NCBI RefSeq assembly: GCF_900475595.1
Contig: NZ_LS483397.1
Location: 963,001 to 1,027,000, forward strand
Length of the DNA: 64,000 bases
DNA from: Streptococcus uberis
Lineage (GTDB): Bacteria > Bacillota > Bacilli > Lactobacillales > Streptococcaceae
Direction: 5' to 3'
This document shows positions 55,836-64,000 of the stretch, piece by piece (position 1 is the first letter of the stretch; every line of letters starts with the position of its first letter). The notes beneath the pieces were generated by a model. It was not told where the DNA came from and did not search any database. It saw only the letters and a program-made list of their open reading frames with translations. The translations under genes were made by a program, and so were the position numbers.

Positions 55836-57806
55836 TTAATTCTCCAAATGTTTTATTTTTTCTGTAAAAATTTGATTGAGTAATTGGTAAATAATATCAT
55901 AATTACCCGTTTTGTATATTTCAGTATAGAGATGATTTTCAATGATTGATTGACTTATTGCAGTCATCAAATCTCTGATTTCCTCATCTTCTTCTAGCCG
56001 CGTCAGCATGACTAAAATCCGTTTAACTTCCTCATCTTGTCCATTCATCGATGTTGCAATAACTGGATTTTCCAATTCAACAACCTTAAAGGAAGATTTT
56101 TGAACTTTACTAGATTGGGTATGAAGTAATGCCAATCCTGTTTCTGGAATAGCCATAGGACTCTCTTTAAAACGATTTAATAACTTTTGACTTAAATAAG
56201 GGTAATCAGTAACATCTTCTAGTCTTCTAATCAGTTCAACAACGGTTTGTTCAAAAGAATTGTCATTTTTTAGGCTTGTCAAACTAAAATGGTTCAAAAT
56301 CAATTGCGAAGCATTGAAATAGTCTTTAAATATTGGAGGCTGAAAAAATGTTGAATCCTCGCGTCGTTTAATGTCACGATTGATCTGAATGTTTTGTAAC
56401 CACTGTTCTAGTTCAATTAATTCGTTTGGAGTTGGGAAAGTTGAGACTAAATGAACCTTGTCATTAGCAAATAATTTTGTAGATAAAACAGCGTCATATC
56501 TCTCAAAATCCTCCTCATCCAATTGAGAACTTCCTTTTGTTTGAATATATTCCACAAAAGGCGCTATTTGTTTTAACCGTGACATGAGAAGTTCAGTGGC
56601 TAAGGGACGTTCATCCGTTAGTAAGAGTAAGCGAATGGGATAAATTGTCGGACTTCTTCTCAAACTGGATGCAAAATGAAGTGTTATGAGTTCGAACTCC
56701 GATTCACTTTGAAGGTACGTTGGAAAAATTTCAATCACTAACAGACGAATAAGGCGATGAAGGTAATCGTTATGATGGAGCGCTTCATGTGCTAAATCTG
56801 ATATGTTACTATCAGCAAATATGATAGGCACCGCTAGACTTAATCTGATGTGGTTAAATAAAAATTTAAATAGTGTCTTATCTTTTGTAAAATTAATTTT
56901 GGTATATAAAGCTACCTTATCAATTAGGTTAGAAACATTGTAATAAAATTCGCTATCAAAATTTTCTTGAAAAAGTGGGGTCTCTTGACGTTTTAAAACG
57001 AATTGATCTAAAAGTCGAGCAAAATACAAGATCTCTTGAATAGAATATAAGGATTTGGTCTCTTTAGAAAATTCTCCATAAACTTTTTGAGAAAAATCCA
57101 AAGCCAGTTTACTCACTTGGTGTGAGGAACTCTCAATCTCTTGCCAATTACTTAGTGCCAAAAGGATTGAGAAAAACTGCATTAACTTTGAATCCATTTC
57201 AGGAATATCTGACTGATATTTTTGAAATGTATCTCTAGCTGCCCTCATTCGATCTAAAGGAATAAGATCAAAATAACCTGTTTTCAACTTCCAAAAATCA
57301 GAAATGGATTGATTATTAGATAAAAGGACTGCTAATAACCATCTTTTTTGCTTTTGGGAATCGGTTACCTGGTAACCCTTTTGACGCTTGAGTAGAATGT
57401 TGAAATCTGCCAAACGTTTCTCAACAATGGCAATATCCTGAATAATAGTGACATTACTGACAGCTAATTTCTCTTGTAAGAATTCATTTGTGATTTCTTG
57501 ATTGGCTATCAAAAGATAATACGTAATCAAGTTCAGTCTTTCATTTTTTGAGAAATTATCCTGACTTGAAAATGCTCTTAATTCTTCAAGTTCACCTGTT
57601 AAATAATATTTTTGATCTTCCTTAATAATACTGATATTCAAACTCTCAAGACTGTCCGTCAACTCATTTAAAACACGATATACCGTCCGTCTTGATACTT
57701 TTAAAATATCTCCCATATTATCAATTGAAAGCTTTCCATAATTCAGGAAAGCTTTCAATAATTGTTCTTCACGTTTTGTTAGTAGCATAATGTCATTATA
57801 CACCAT
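55836..57806 (-). CDS. mtlR: Mannitol operon activator MtlR
   Basis: 656 aa BglG/MtlR-type activator. N-terminal winged helices ([21 protein letters not shown] and a second about residue 90), two PRD domains (about 185-395), an EIIB-like domain (about 400-495) and an EIIA-like C-terminal domain (about 500-640). Phosphorylation of these domains by the PTS sets its activity. A matching operator lies before mtlA. Confidence 0.93.
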   Translation of the reverse strand: MVYNDIMLLTKREEQLLKAFLNYGKLSIDNMGDILKVSRRTVYRVLNELTDSLESLNISIIKEDQKYYLTGELEELRAFSSQDNFSKNERLNLITYYLLIANQEITNEFLQEKLAVSNVTIIQDIAIVEKRLADFNILLKRQKGYQVTDSQKQKRWLLAVLLSNNQSISDFWKLKTGYFDLIPLDRMRAARDTFQKYQSDIPEMDSKLMQFFSILLALSNWQEIESSSHQVSKLALDFSQKVYGEFSKETKSLYSIQEILYFARLLDQFVLKRQETPLFQENFDSEFYYNVSNLIDKVALYTKINFTKDKTLFKFLFNHIRLSLAVPIIFADSNISDLAHEALHHNDYLHRLIRLLVIEIFPTYLQSESEFELITLHFASSLRRSPTIYPIRLLLLTDERPLATELLMSRLKQIAPFVEYIQTKGSSQLDEEDFERYDAVLSTKLFANDKVHLVSTFPTPNELIELEQWLQNIQINRDIKRREDSTFFQPPIFKDYFNASQLILNHFSLTSLKNDNSFEQTVVELIRRLEDVTDYPYLSQKLLNRFKESPMAIPETGLALLHTQSSKVQKSSFKVVELENPVIATSMNGQDEEVKRILVMLTRLEEDEEIRDLMTAISQSIIENHLYTEIYKTGNYDIIYQLLNQIFTEKIKHLEN

Positions 57807-57813
57807 TTTGTCG

Positions 57814-59580
57814 TTATTTATGCATGCGATCTACCATTTTATCATATTCTGGAGTTGTTACTAGACTATCAACTACTAGTAATTGAGCTTGTGGTGCGAA
57901 TTGCTGCGCTACAGATTGGTTAGCAATGTTAGTGACAACTAAAATATTTTTAGAATTGAAAGCAACTAGTTGATGATTTTCAACTTTAGAAACTGGAATT
58001 CCAACGCCTCTATTTTTGAAAATTTCGACCAGGGTTGCCTGACCCATTGTTGCTGAACCTTTGTTCTCACCATAGGCAAATACAACTTCATCAATATAAT
58101 TTAAATCAACAACTTCTTCTTTTGCTGAAGCTTGCTCAAAATCTTTTGCAAGTTCAGCACTAGACTTTTTTGCTAATTGAGCAACAATTTCGTCATATTT
58201 TGGAGTGGCTAAGAAGTTATCAACTGAAACATGAACAGCACGTGGTGTTTTCTGAGCAGCGCGCGGTGCAAGCTCTTGTTGAGTAACAATTAATGTGTTA
58301 GTTACATCTGTTAAATTTGAAATAGCTTTGTTGGTTACAGGTATTGAAAGTCCTGCTTTTTTTACTTTATCACGAAGGATTGAAGCACCCATTGCAGAGC
58401 TACCCATTCCTGCATCACAAGCAAAGATAATTTGTTGAATATCATCACTTGAAAATTGTGCTGATGCTTGAGAGGAAAGAGTTTGGCCTTTTGATTCTGC
58501 TTTTGCTGCTTGAGTTGCTGCCTGAGCTTCAGCCAATGCGCTTTCATCATCTACTGATTTATCTGCTTTAAGAATAACAGAAGCAATTAAGAATGAAACA
58601 AGTGCTGCTGAGAAAACACCTGTTAAAACAGCTAAGTAGCTTCCACCTTTAGGAACCATACTTAAGATAGCAATGATGGAACCTGGTGAAGCTGGTCCAC
58701 CAAGACCTGAACCTAATAATTGGTTAAAGAATGTACCTGTAACCCCACCACCGATGACAGCTAAGAATAAAGCTGGTTTCATCATGACATAAGGGAAGTA
58801 AATTTCGTGGATACCTCCAAGGAAGTGAATGATTAATGCACCCCATGAAGAAGATTTAGCAGCACCTTTACCAAAGACTAAGTAAGCAAGTAAAATACCA
58901 AGACCTGGCCCAGGGTTAGCTTCTAATAAGAAAAGAATTGATTTTCCTGTTTTAGCAACTTGTTCAGCTCCAAGTGGTGTAAAAATACCATGGTTTAGAG
59001 CGTTATTAAGGAAAAGAATCTTAGCTGGTTCAATTAGGATATTAGCTAACGGTAATAATTTCATATCAACGATAGCTTGTACACCATTACCAATAGCTGT
59101 TGTAAAGATTGCCACAAATGGACCAACTAATTTAAAGGCTAACAAGAGTAAACCAAATCCAATTAATCCAGCTGAGAAATTGTTTACTAACATTTCAAAA
59201 CCTGGACGAATTTTTTCTTGGAAAGCTTGGTCAAATTTTTTAATTGCCCAACCTCCAAGTGGTCCCATTGCCATTGCACCGATAAACATTGGTACTTCAG
59301 AACCAGCAACTGCACCGAAGGTTGCGATTGCACCAACTACTGCTCCGCGTTGTCCATGAACAACATAACCACCAGTGTAACCAATTAATAGTGGTAGCAA
59401 ATAAGTGATTGCAGGACCTACCGCTTTTGCAAATTCTGCATTTGGTAACCAACCTGTTGGAATAAATAGGGCTGTTAAAACACCCCAGGCAATAAATGCG
59501 CCAATGTTAGGCATAACCATATTTGATAATGCTGTACCTAATTTTTGGACTTTAACTTTAAGTGAAGATTTTTGTTCCAT
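57814..59580 (-). CDS. mtlA: PTS mannitol transporter EIICB with a second, degenerate IIB-like domain
   Basis: 588 aa. Residues 1-345 form the membrane EIIC, including GGIHEIYFPYVMMKP. A Gln/Ala-rich linker leads to an EIIB domain with the phosphorylated Cys in FACDAGMGSSAMG near residue 386. A second IIB-like repeat follows (about 495-588) with FAYGENKGSATMG, in which the Cys position is lost. It imports and phosphorylates mannitol to mannitol-1-phosphate. First gene of the operon. Confidence 0.94.
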   Translation of the reverse strand: MEQKSSLKVKVQKLGTALSNMVMPNIGAFIAWGVLTALFIPTGWLPNAEFAKAVGPAITYLLPLLIGYTGGYVVHGQRGAVVGAIATFGAVAGSEVPMFIGAMAMGPLGGWAIKKFDQAFQEKIRPGFEMLVNNFSAGLIGFGLLLLAFKLVGPFVAIFTTAIGNGVQAIVDMKLLPLANILIEPAKILFLNNALNHGIFTPLGAEQVAKTGKSILFLLEANPGPGLGILLAYLVFGKGAAKSSSWGALIIHFLGGIHEIYFPYVMMKPALFLAVIGGGVTGTFFNQLLGSGLGGPASPGSIIAILSMVPKGGSYLAVLTGVFSAALVSFLIASVILKADKSVDDESALAEAQAATQAAKAESKGQTLSSQASAQFSSDDIQQIIFACDAGMGSSAMGASILRDKVKKAGLSIPVTNKAISNLTDVTNTLIVTQQELAPRAAQKTPRAVHVSVDNFLATPKYDEIVAQLAKKSSAELAKDFEQASAKEEVVDLNYIDEVVFAYGENKGSATMGQATLVEIFKNRGVGIPVSKVENHQLVAFNSKNILVVTNIANQSVAQQFAPQAQLLVVDSLVTTPEYDKMVDRMHK

Positions 59581-59610
59581 TAGAACGCCTCCTAAATTAT
59601 TTACAATTTT

Positions 59611-59633
59611 ATCTTATCATGGAAACGCTGACA
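59611..59633 (-). promoter_or_regulatory. mtlA promoter with cre site
   Basis: Minus strand: extended -10 TGA-TAAGAT (59611-59616) with a poor -35 (TTCTGA). Between them, 59620-59633 reads TGGAAACGCTGACA on the plus strand, matching the CcpA site TGWAARCGYTWNCW-type consensus at 13 of 14. Binding would repress mannitol use when glucose is present. Confidence 0.75.
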
Positions 59634-59647
59634 TCAGAACTCAAACT

Positions 59648-59668
59648 TTGGCACAAAAGCTGTGACAC
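59648..59668. promoter_or_regulatory. MtlR operator before mtlA
   Basis: TTGGCACA-N5-TGTGACAC is close to the Bacillus/Geobacillus MtlR site TTGNCACA-N4-TGTGNCAA. It lies 44-64 bp before the expected start point, fitting activation of a promoter with a weak -35. Confidence 0.7.
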
Positions 59669-59691
59669 AAAAAAGACATCTGAAAGATGCC
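59669..59691 (-). terminator. Terminator of glmS
   Basis: GGCATC/GATGTC stem (59675-59691, one G-U), loop of 5, six U; the U-run abuts the MtlR operator. Confidence 0.82.
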
Positions 59692-59702
59692 TTTAAAATC
59701 TA

Positions 59703-61517
59703 TTATTCTACAGTAACGGCTTTTGCCAAATTACGTGGTTTGTCAACATCAAGGCCACGTTGTAATGATGCATAGTAAGCAATAAGTTGTGTCGGAATGA
59801 CCATTCCAATAGTTGCTAAATATGGATGTACTTTATTGACAACAATGTCATCACCTTCACGGTCCAAACCTTCTTCAACAACAGTTAAGACACTAGCTCC
59901 ACGTGCTGCAACTTCTTGGATATTTCCACGAGTATGAGCTGCAACAAGTTCACTTGAAGAAATCAAGCCGATAACAGGTGTGCCATCTTCAATGAGAGAA
60001 ATTGTACCATGTTTTAATTCACCAGCTGCAAACCCTTCACATTGAATGTATGAAATTTCTTTTAATTTCAAAGAAGCTTCCATGGCAACATAATAATCAT
60101 TACCACGACCAATATAGAAAGCATTGCGGGTTGTCGCTAATAATTTCTCAACTTTTGATGCAATGAAATCTTTTTCAGAAAGGGTTGCTTCAATAGATTG
60201 AGCGACTAGAGAAAGTTCATGGACTAAGTCAAACTCTAAAGCTTCTTTTTTACCATTTGCTTCACCAACTGCTTTTGATAAGAAAGCAAGTGCTGCAACC
60301 TGAGCAGTATAGGCTTTTGTTGAAGCAACTGCAATTTCTGGTCCAGCATGTAGTAACATGGTGTAGGTAGCTTCACGTGACAGTGTTGAACCTGGTACGT
60401 TTGTGACCGTTAAACTTGGGATCCCCATTTGGTTAGCTTTAACCAAAACTTGTCGACTATCAGCAGTTTCACCTGATTGACTCAACAAGATAAACATTGG
60501 TTTTTGACTTAAGAGTGGCATATTATACCCCCACTCAGAAGCAACACCAAGTTCAACAGGTGTATCAGTTAATTGTTCAATCATTGCTTTTGAAGCAAAA
60601 CCAGCGTTGTAAGATGTACCTGCAGCTAAGATGTAAATACGATCTGCTTCTTGAACAGTTTTGACAATGGCAGGATCAATTGCCATTTTTCCAGATTCAT
60701 CAGAATAAGTTGAAATCAATTTACGCATAACAGTAGGTTGCTCATCAATTTCTTTTAACATGTAGAAAGGATAAGTTCCTTTTCCAATGTCAGATAAGTC
60801 TAATTCTGCTGTATATGAATCTCTTTCAAGTTGGTTACCATCATAATCTAAAACAGTCACTGAATCTTTTGTTAAGATAACAAGTTCTTTATCATGAATT
60901 TCCATAAATTGGCTGGTTTCACGAATCATAGCCATCGCATCAGAACATACCATATTATAGCCTTCGCCTAAACCAATGAGCAATGGAGATTTATTTTTAG
61001 CAACATAGATTGTATCAGCATCCTCTGTATCAATCAGGGCAAAAGCATATGAACCTTCAATAATTGAAAGTGCATTTTTAAATGCTTCCAGTACTGATAA
61101 ACCATCTTCTTCTACAAATTTACCAATTAAATGAACAGCGATTTCAGTATCTGTTTGACCTTTAAATTCATGGCCTACTAAATACTCTTCTTTCATTTGA
61201 AGATAGTTCTCGATAACACCATTATGAACGAGTACAAAGCGGCTTGATGCAGAAGTATGTGGGTGAGCATTTTCAACGGTTGCTTGTCCATGAGTTGCCC
61301 AACGTGTATGTCCAATACCTGTACTACCAGCTACATCAATACCAATTTTTGAACGCAAATCTGCAATTCTTCCTACAGACTTAACTAGACTTGACTTGTC
61401 ACCATTGGCAACAAAAATACCAGCTGAATCATAACCACGGTATTCTAATTTCTCTAAACCTTGCATCAAAATATCAGTCGCATTTCGATTTCCTACGACT
61501 CCAACAATACCACACAT
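59703..61517 (-). CDS. glmS: Glutamine-fructose-6-phosphate aminotransferase
   Basis: 604 aa. Catalytic Cys2 (MCGIVG) heads the glutaminase domain; two SIS domains follow (LSQSGETADS near 345; TKAYTAQ). The C terminus KAVTVE is typical. It makes glucosamine-6-phosphate for cell-wall precursors. No glmS ribozyme is seen in the leader. Two NagR-like sites flank its promoter. Confidence 0.96.
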   Translation of the reverse strand: MCGIVGVVGNRNATDILMQGLEKLEYRGYDSAGIFVANGDKSSLVKSVGRIADLRSKIGIDVAGSTGIGHTRWATHGQATVENAHPHTSASSRFVLVHNGVIENYLQMKEEYLVGHEFKGQTDTEIAVHLIGKFVEEDGLSVLEAFKNALSIIEGSYAFALIDTEDADTIYVAKNKSPLLIGLGEGYNMVCSDAMAMIRETSQFMEIHDKELVILTKDSVTVLDYDGNQLERDSYTAELDLSDIGKGTYPFYMLKEIDEQPTVMRKLISTYSDESGKMAIDPAIVKTVQEADRIYILAAGTSYNAGFASKAMIEQLTDTPVELGVASEWGYNMPLLSQKPMFILLSQSGETADSRQVLVKANQMGIPSLTVTNVPGSTLSREATYTMLLHAGPEIAVASTKAYTAQVAALAFLSKAVGEANGKKEALEFDLVHELSLVAQSIEATLSEKDFIASKVEKLLATTRNAFYIGRGNDYYVAMEASLKLKEISYIQCEGFAAGELKHGTISLIEDGTPVIGLISSSELVAAHTRGNIQEVAARGASVLTVVEEGLDREGDDIVVNKVHPYLATIGMVIPTQLIAYYASLQRGLDVDKPRNLAKAVTVE

Positions 61518-61566
61518 TATTATTTACCTTAGTAAGAATAACTTACTACCTTTTCTTATTAATTAA

Positions 61567-61660
61567 ATTGGTATAGTCAAATAAAACTACCCAAAAAGCT
61601 ATGTTTTAAGTATATACCACCTATTTTATCTTGTCAAACATTTTATTGGTATAGTCTAAT
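61567..61660 (-). promoter_or_regulatory. glmS promoter flanked by two NagR-like operators
   Basis: Minus strand: perfect TTGACA (61632-61637), 17-bp spacer, TATACT (61609-61614). ATTGGTATAGTC is repeated at 61567-61578 and 61645-61656 (78 bp apart on the plus strand), one on each side of the promoter. The repeat resembles the GntR/HutC-type NagR site (TGGTATAGACC-like). Confidence 0.7.
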
Positions 61661-61694
61661 TTTAAAAATGAGTAGTCAATTGACTACTCATTTT
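61661..61694 (-). terminator. Terminator of the LepB-like gene
   Basis: Perfect 30-nt palindrome (61665-61694) spanning the stop codon, U-rich on the minus strand; it ends next to a NagR-like site. Confidence 0.85.
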
Positions 61695-62241
61695 CTATAA
61701 ATCCAAATTGATCTAGAGGTAGAATTTTAAAGGTAATAACACCCTTAATCTGTGACTTATCAATTAAACCAAACTCACGACTATCATTTTTATTTTGACG
61801 ATTATCATTTAATAAAAGGTATTTTCCGCTTGGAATAACTTTATTATTACCCTTAGAAATGGTTGTGATATTAAAATCTTCAGTAAACAATGACCCCATT
61901 GGAGAGGTTGTCAAAAAATCATTTTTTGTTTTTTCAATATAGGGTTCATCAACAACTTGATTATTGATATATAAAATATCATCCATGGATGTAGCGCTTT
62001 GACCAGCACTGGCAATCACACGACTGACATAATCTTTGTCATCAATCCTATATACAACAAAATCTTTATACTTTGGCTTAATGTTTCTACGTATCGTTAC
62101 TAAATCTCCATTTTTTAGATATGCATTTTCAGCTTCTTTATGAATTTCAAAAGTAGAAAAAACAAAAATTCTTAAGAGAATAAAGATAACGATAGCTAAC
62201 AAAGCTAATATGATATTTCTGATAAAATCTCTTTTAACCAT
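61684..62241 (-). CDS. Signal peptidase I homologue lacking the catalytic Ser-Lys dyad
   Basis: 185 aa, one N-terminal membrane segment (about 8-28), then the S26 fold. The box that normally reads SMxPTLxxGD here reads AENAYLKNGD, so Ala37 replaces the catalytic Ser. The box normally reading YVKRVIG reads YVSRVIA, so Ser73 replaces the catalytic Lys. The structural box LNDNRQNKNDSREFG is well kept. The frame is intact, so it is a pseudo-enzyme rather than a decayed gene. A comparable loss is known in SipA of the S. pyogenes pilus region, where it acts as a chaperone-like factor. Located between pyk and glmS. Confidence 0.88.
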   Translation of the reverse strand: MVKRDFIRNIILALLAIVIFILLRIFVFSTFEIHKEAENAYLKNGDLVTIRRNIKPKYKDFVVYRIDDKDYVSRVIASAGQSATSMDDILYINNQVVDEPYIEKTKNDFLTTSPMGSLFTEDFNITTISKGNNKVIPSGKYLLLNDNRQNKNDSREFGLIDKSQIKGVITFKILPLDQFGFIENE

Positions 62242-62336
62242 GACTACTCCTAATCTTTATTCTATTATAGCATGTTATCCAGAATAACAAAAGTTTGAAA
62301 AACTGATTGTTTACCAACTATTTTCAAGAAGACAAT

Positions 62337-62360
62337 AAAAAAGCCATGAAAACTCATGGC
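62337..62360 (-). terminator. Terminator of pyk
   Basis: GCCATGA/TCATGGC stem (62343-62349 with 62354-62360), 4-nt loop, six U. Confidence 0.93.
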
Positions 62361-62370
62361 TGAAACGAGA

Positions 62371-63873
62371 TTATTTTACGGTACGAACGCGCATTGTGTT
62401 TGTTCCGCCTGATCCTACTGGAACACCAGCTACAATCACAATATTATCACCTGATTGAACAAGACCTGTTTCAAGGGCAACTTGTTCAGCAACTTCAAAC
62501 ATATCATCTGTAGAAGATGGTTTTTCTGCAAGAACTGGAGTAACACCCCAATAGATCATCAAAGCACGTTGAACTTTTTCATCAAAAGTAACAGCTAAGA
62601 TGTCAGCATCAGGACGGAATTTAGAAATCGCACGTGCTGTATTACCAGTTTCAGTGATAGTAACAACAAGTTTGATATCCATTGACTGTGTAGCATCTTT
62701 AACAGCTGATGCGATAACATCTGTTTTATTTGTACGTGGGAATTTAGAAGAATCTAAACGACCATATTCGTTAAGAAGTGTTTGAGCATTCTTATCAATT
62801 GTAGCCATTGTACGAACAGATTCAACTGGGTATTTACCATTTGCAGACTCACCAGAAAGCATTGTAGCGTCTGTACCATCGATAACAGCGTTAAAGACGT
62901 CAGAAACCTCTGAGCGTGTTGCACGTGGTTTTTCAGTCATTGTTTCAAGCATATTTGTAGCTGTGATAACAGCTTTACCAGCGGCATTTACTTTTGTGAT
63001 AATCATTTTTTGGAATACTGGAACCATTTCAAATGGTACTTCAATTCCCATGTCACCACGGGCAATCATGATACCATCAGCAGCTTCAATGATTTCATCA
63101 AGATTATCAATACCTTGTTGGTTTTCAATTTTAGCAAACAATTGAACGTGTTCATTACCTGTTTCACGACAGATTTGACGAACTTCTTCAACATCTTTTG
63201 CAGTACGAACAAATGAAATAGCGATAAAGTTAAGTCCTTGTTCAAGACCAAAACGGATATCAGCATTGTCACGCTCTGCTAAAGCTGGGAATGGGATTTT
63301 TGTGTTAGGGATATTAACACCTTTTTGTTTTGCAATAATCCCATCATTTTCAACTTCAACAACAAATTGACGAGTTGCAATGTCTTTTTCAATAACTTTA
63401 AGTCCTAATTTACCATCATCGATAAGGATAGTGTGTCCAACTTCGACTTCGTCGTAAATATCAAGTCCACCAGCAACGCTAAGCGCAATAACATCACGGC
63501 TTGATAGAACTCCTTGCTCAGTTGTAACACGGATACGTTCACCAGTTGTGTAGCTGTATTCTTTTGCATCATCAGCAAATAATTCAGTACGCATTTCTGG
63601 ACCTTTAGTATCTAAAAGAAAGGCTACTTTTTGACGAGCCATTTCTTCTGCACGTCTTACAGTTGCCATACGGTCACCTTGTTCTTTGTGGTCGCCGTGT
63701 GAGAAATTGAAACGGAAAACATTAGCGCCAGCTTCGATTAATTCAGCAATCTTTTTAGCTGATGCTTCAACATCAAGTTGACCAGCCCAATAGCCATCTT
63801 CTCCATATTTTTTTCCGCCACGGATTTCTACCGCAGGACCAAGTGTTGCAACAATTTTTACGCGTTTATTCAT
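62371..63873 (-). CDS. pyk: Pyruvate kinase
   Basis: 500 aa. Converts phosphoenolpyruvate and ADP to pyruvate and ATP. Signatures: MIARGDMGIEV, ITATNMLETM, the K in FAKIEN and the substrate residues RFNFSHG near residue 55. It follows pfkA, so two glycolytic control enzymes are co-transcribed. Highly biased codon use. Confidence 0.97.
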   Translation of the reverse strand: MNKRVKIVATLGPAVEIRGGKKYGEDGYWAGQLDVEASAKKIAELIEAGANVFRFNFSHGDHKEQGDRMATVRRAEEMARQKVAFLLDTKGPEMRTELFADDAKEYSYTTGERIRVTTEQGVLSSRDVIALSVAGGLDIYDEVEVGHTILIDDGKLGLKVIEKDIATRQFVVEVENDGIIAKQKGVNIPNTKIPFPALAERDNADIRFGLEQGLNFIAISFVRTAKDVEEVRQICRETGNEHVQLFAKIENQQGIDNLDEIIEAADGIMIARGDMGIEVPFEMVPVFQKMIITKVNAAGKAVITATNMLETMTEKPRATRSEVSDVFNAVIDGTDATMLSGESANGKYPVESVRTMATIDKNAQTLLNEYGRLDSSKFPRTNKTDVIASAVKDATQSMDIKLVVTITETGNTARAISKFRPDADILAVTFDEKVQRALMIYWGVTPVLAEKPSSTDDMFEVAEQVALETGLVQSGDNIVIVAGVPVGSGGTNTMRVRTVK

Positions 63874-63941
63874 ATTAAATGAAACTCCCTTTTATTTTTG
63901 TCGATTACCGACGATTTACAAAAAATGATTAAATGAGTGAC

Positions 63942-64000
63942 TTATCTTGAAAGTGAACGATTTAATTTAGCGAAATCAAGACGTGCTCTATGTGGATTGT
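63942..64000 (-). CDS. pfkA: 6-phosphofructokinase, last 18 codons
   Basis: Partial, running off the window edge. The minus strand reads NPHRARLDFAKLNRSLSR then TAA, the C terminus typical of streptococcal PfkA. It lies 68 bp upstream of pyk, the usual pfkA-pyk operon. A short GTCG-GTAAT-CGAC stem lies in between and could be a processing site. Confidence 0.88.
   Translation of the reverse strand, partial: NPHRARLDFAKLNRSLSR

Noticed and set aside
59703..61660. glmS ribozyme in the glmS leader
   Set aside because: The leader is short, AT-rich and contains repeat operators and an ordinary promoter; no ribozyme core is visible.
1..64000. tRNA, rRNA, CRISPR arrays, insertion sequences, prophage or restriction-modification operon
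   Set aside because: No cloverleaf-like segments, rRNA sequence, repeat-spacer arrays, transposase, integrase or hsdM/hsdR-like frames were found on either strand.

Overview
The window is a stretch of low-GC Firmicute chromosome that reads as a Streptococcus, most likely of the pyogenic group (S. uberis, S. parauberis, S. iniae and relatives are candidates; the species cannot be fixed from the sequence alone). The evidence is the gene content and order: pepN-ciaR-ciaH, truB-ribF-spxA, pfkA-pyk-lepB-like-glmS, a split coaB/coaC with an ECF S component, a nucleoside ABC operon of the RnsBACD type, an asd-type structured RNA before asd, and a glycine riboswitch before an AGCS symporter. It is almost all core genome. 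I see no rRNA, tRNA, insertion sequence, prophage or CRISPR array. The longest stretch without a CDS is 48350-48852, which holds the glycine riboswitch.

Layout. 1-6.1 kb: a MocR-type regulator, then on the minus strand asd, dapA and a stand-alone ATP-cone protein (aspartate to lysine branch), an asd-motif RNA with its own promoter and terminator, a cardiolipin synthase and a DUF1905 protein. 6.2-11.8 kb: fhs diverges from coaB-coaC-ECF transporter, followed by phosphoglucomutase. 11.9-19.6 kb: one long minus-strand nucleoside salvage operon (methyltransferase, pdp, deoC, cdd, lipoprotein, ABC ATPase, two permeases). 19.9-21.1 kb: coaA and rpsT. 21.2-30.9 kb: ciaRH, pepN, and the phosphate operon pstS-pstC-pstA-pstB-pstB-phoU. 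31-34.4 kb: IMPase-like protein, UPF0223, spxA, ribF, truB. 34.4-41.6 kb: a DUF2130 coiled-coil protein, an ArAE exporter, an orphan HsdS-like half-subunit, and an FtsX-type ABC transporter with a divergent TetR regulator. 41.6-46 kb: tpx, a BusR-type c-di-AMP regulator and a Gls24/Asp23 envelope-stress operon with two identical GlsB proteins. 46-53.7 kb: pcrA, glycine riboswitch plus AGCS symporter, mntE, and a polar amino-acid ABC transporter. 53.7-64 kb: YjdM, the mannitol operon mtlA-mtlR-mtlF-mtlD, glmS, a signal-peptidase-I-like gene, pyk and the last codons of pfkA.

The control regions can be read in detail. I find PurR-type boxes before fhs and before the nucleoside operon, a CodY-like box on the asd promoter, four 11-bp-phased Pho-box hexamers before pstS, an MtlR operator plus cre before mtlA, and two NagR-like sites flanking the glmS promoter. 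Three hairpins follow the nucleoside-binding lipoprotein gene. The pepN promoter lies inside the phoU terminator.

Several proteins look like pseudo-enzymes or have lost a key residue. The signal peptidase I homologue between pyk and glmS lacks both the catalytic Ser and Lys. The MocR regulator has Met where the PLP lysine should be. One PstB has Arg at the switch-histidine position. MtlA carries a second IIB domain without the phospho-acceptor Cys. I do not see a clear new defence or mobile system; the closest candidates for undescribed biology are the inactive LepB homologue and the orphan HsdS-like/ArAE pair.
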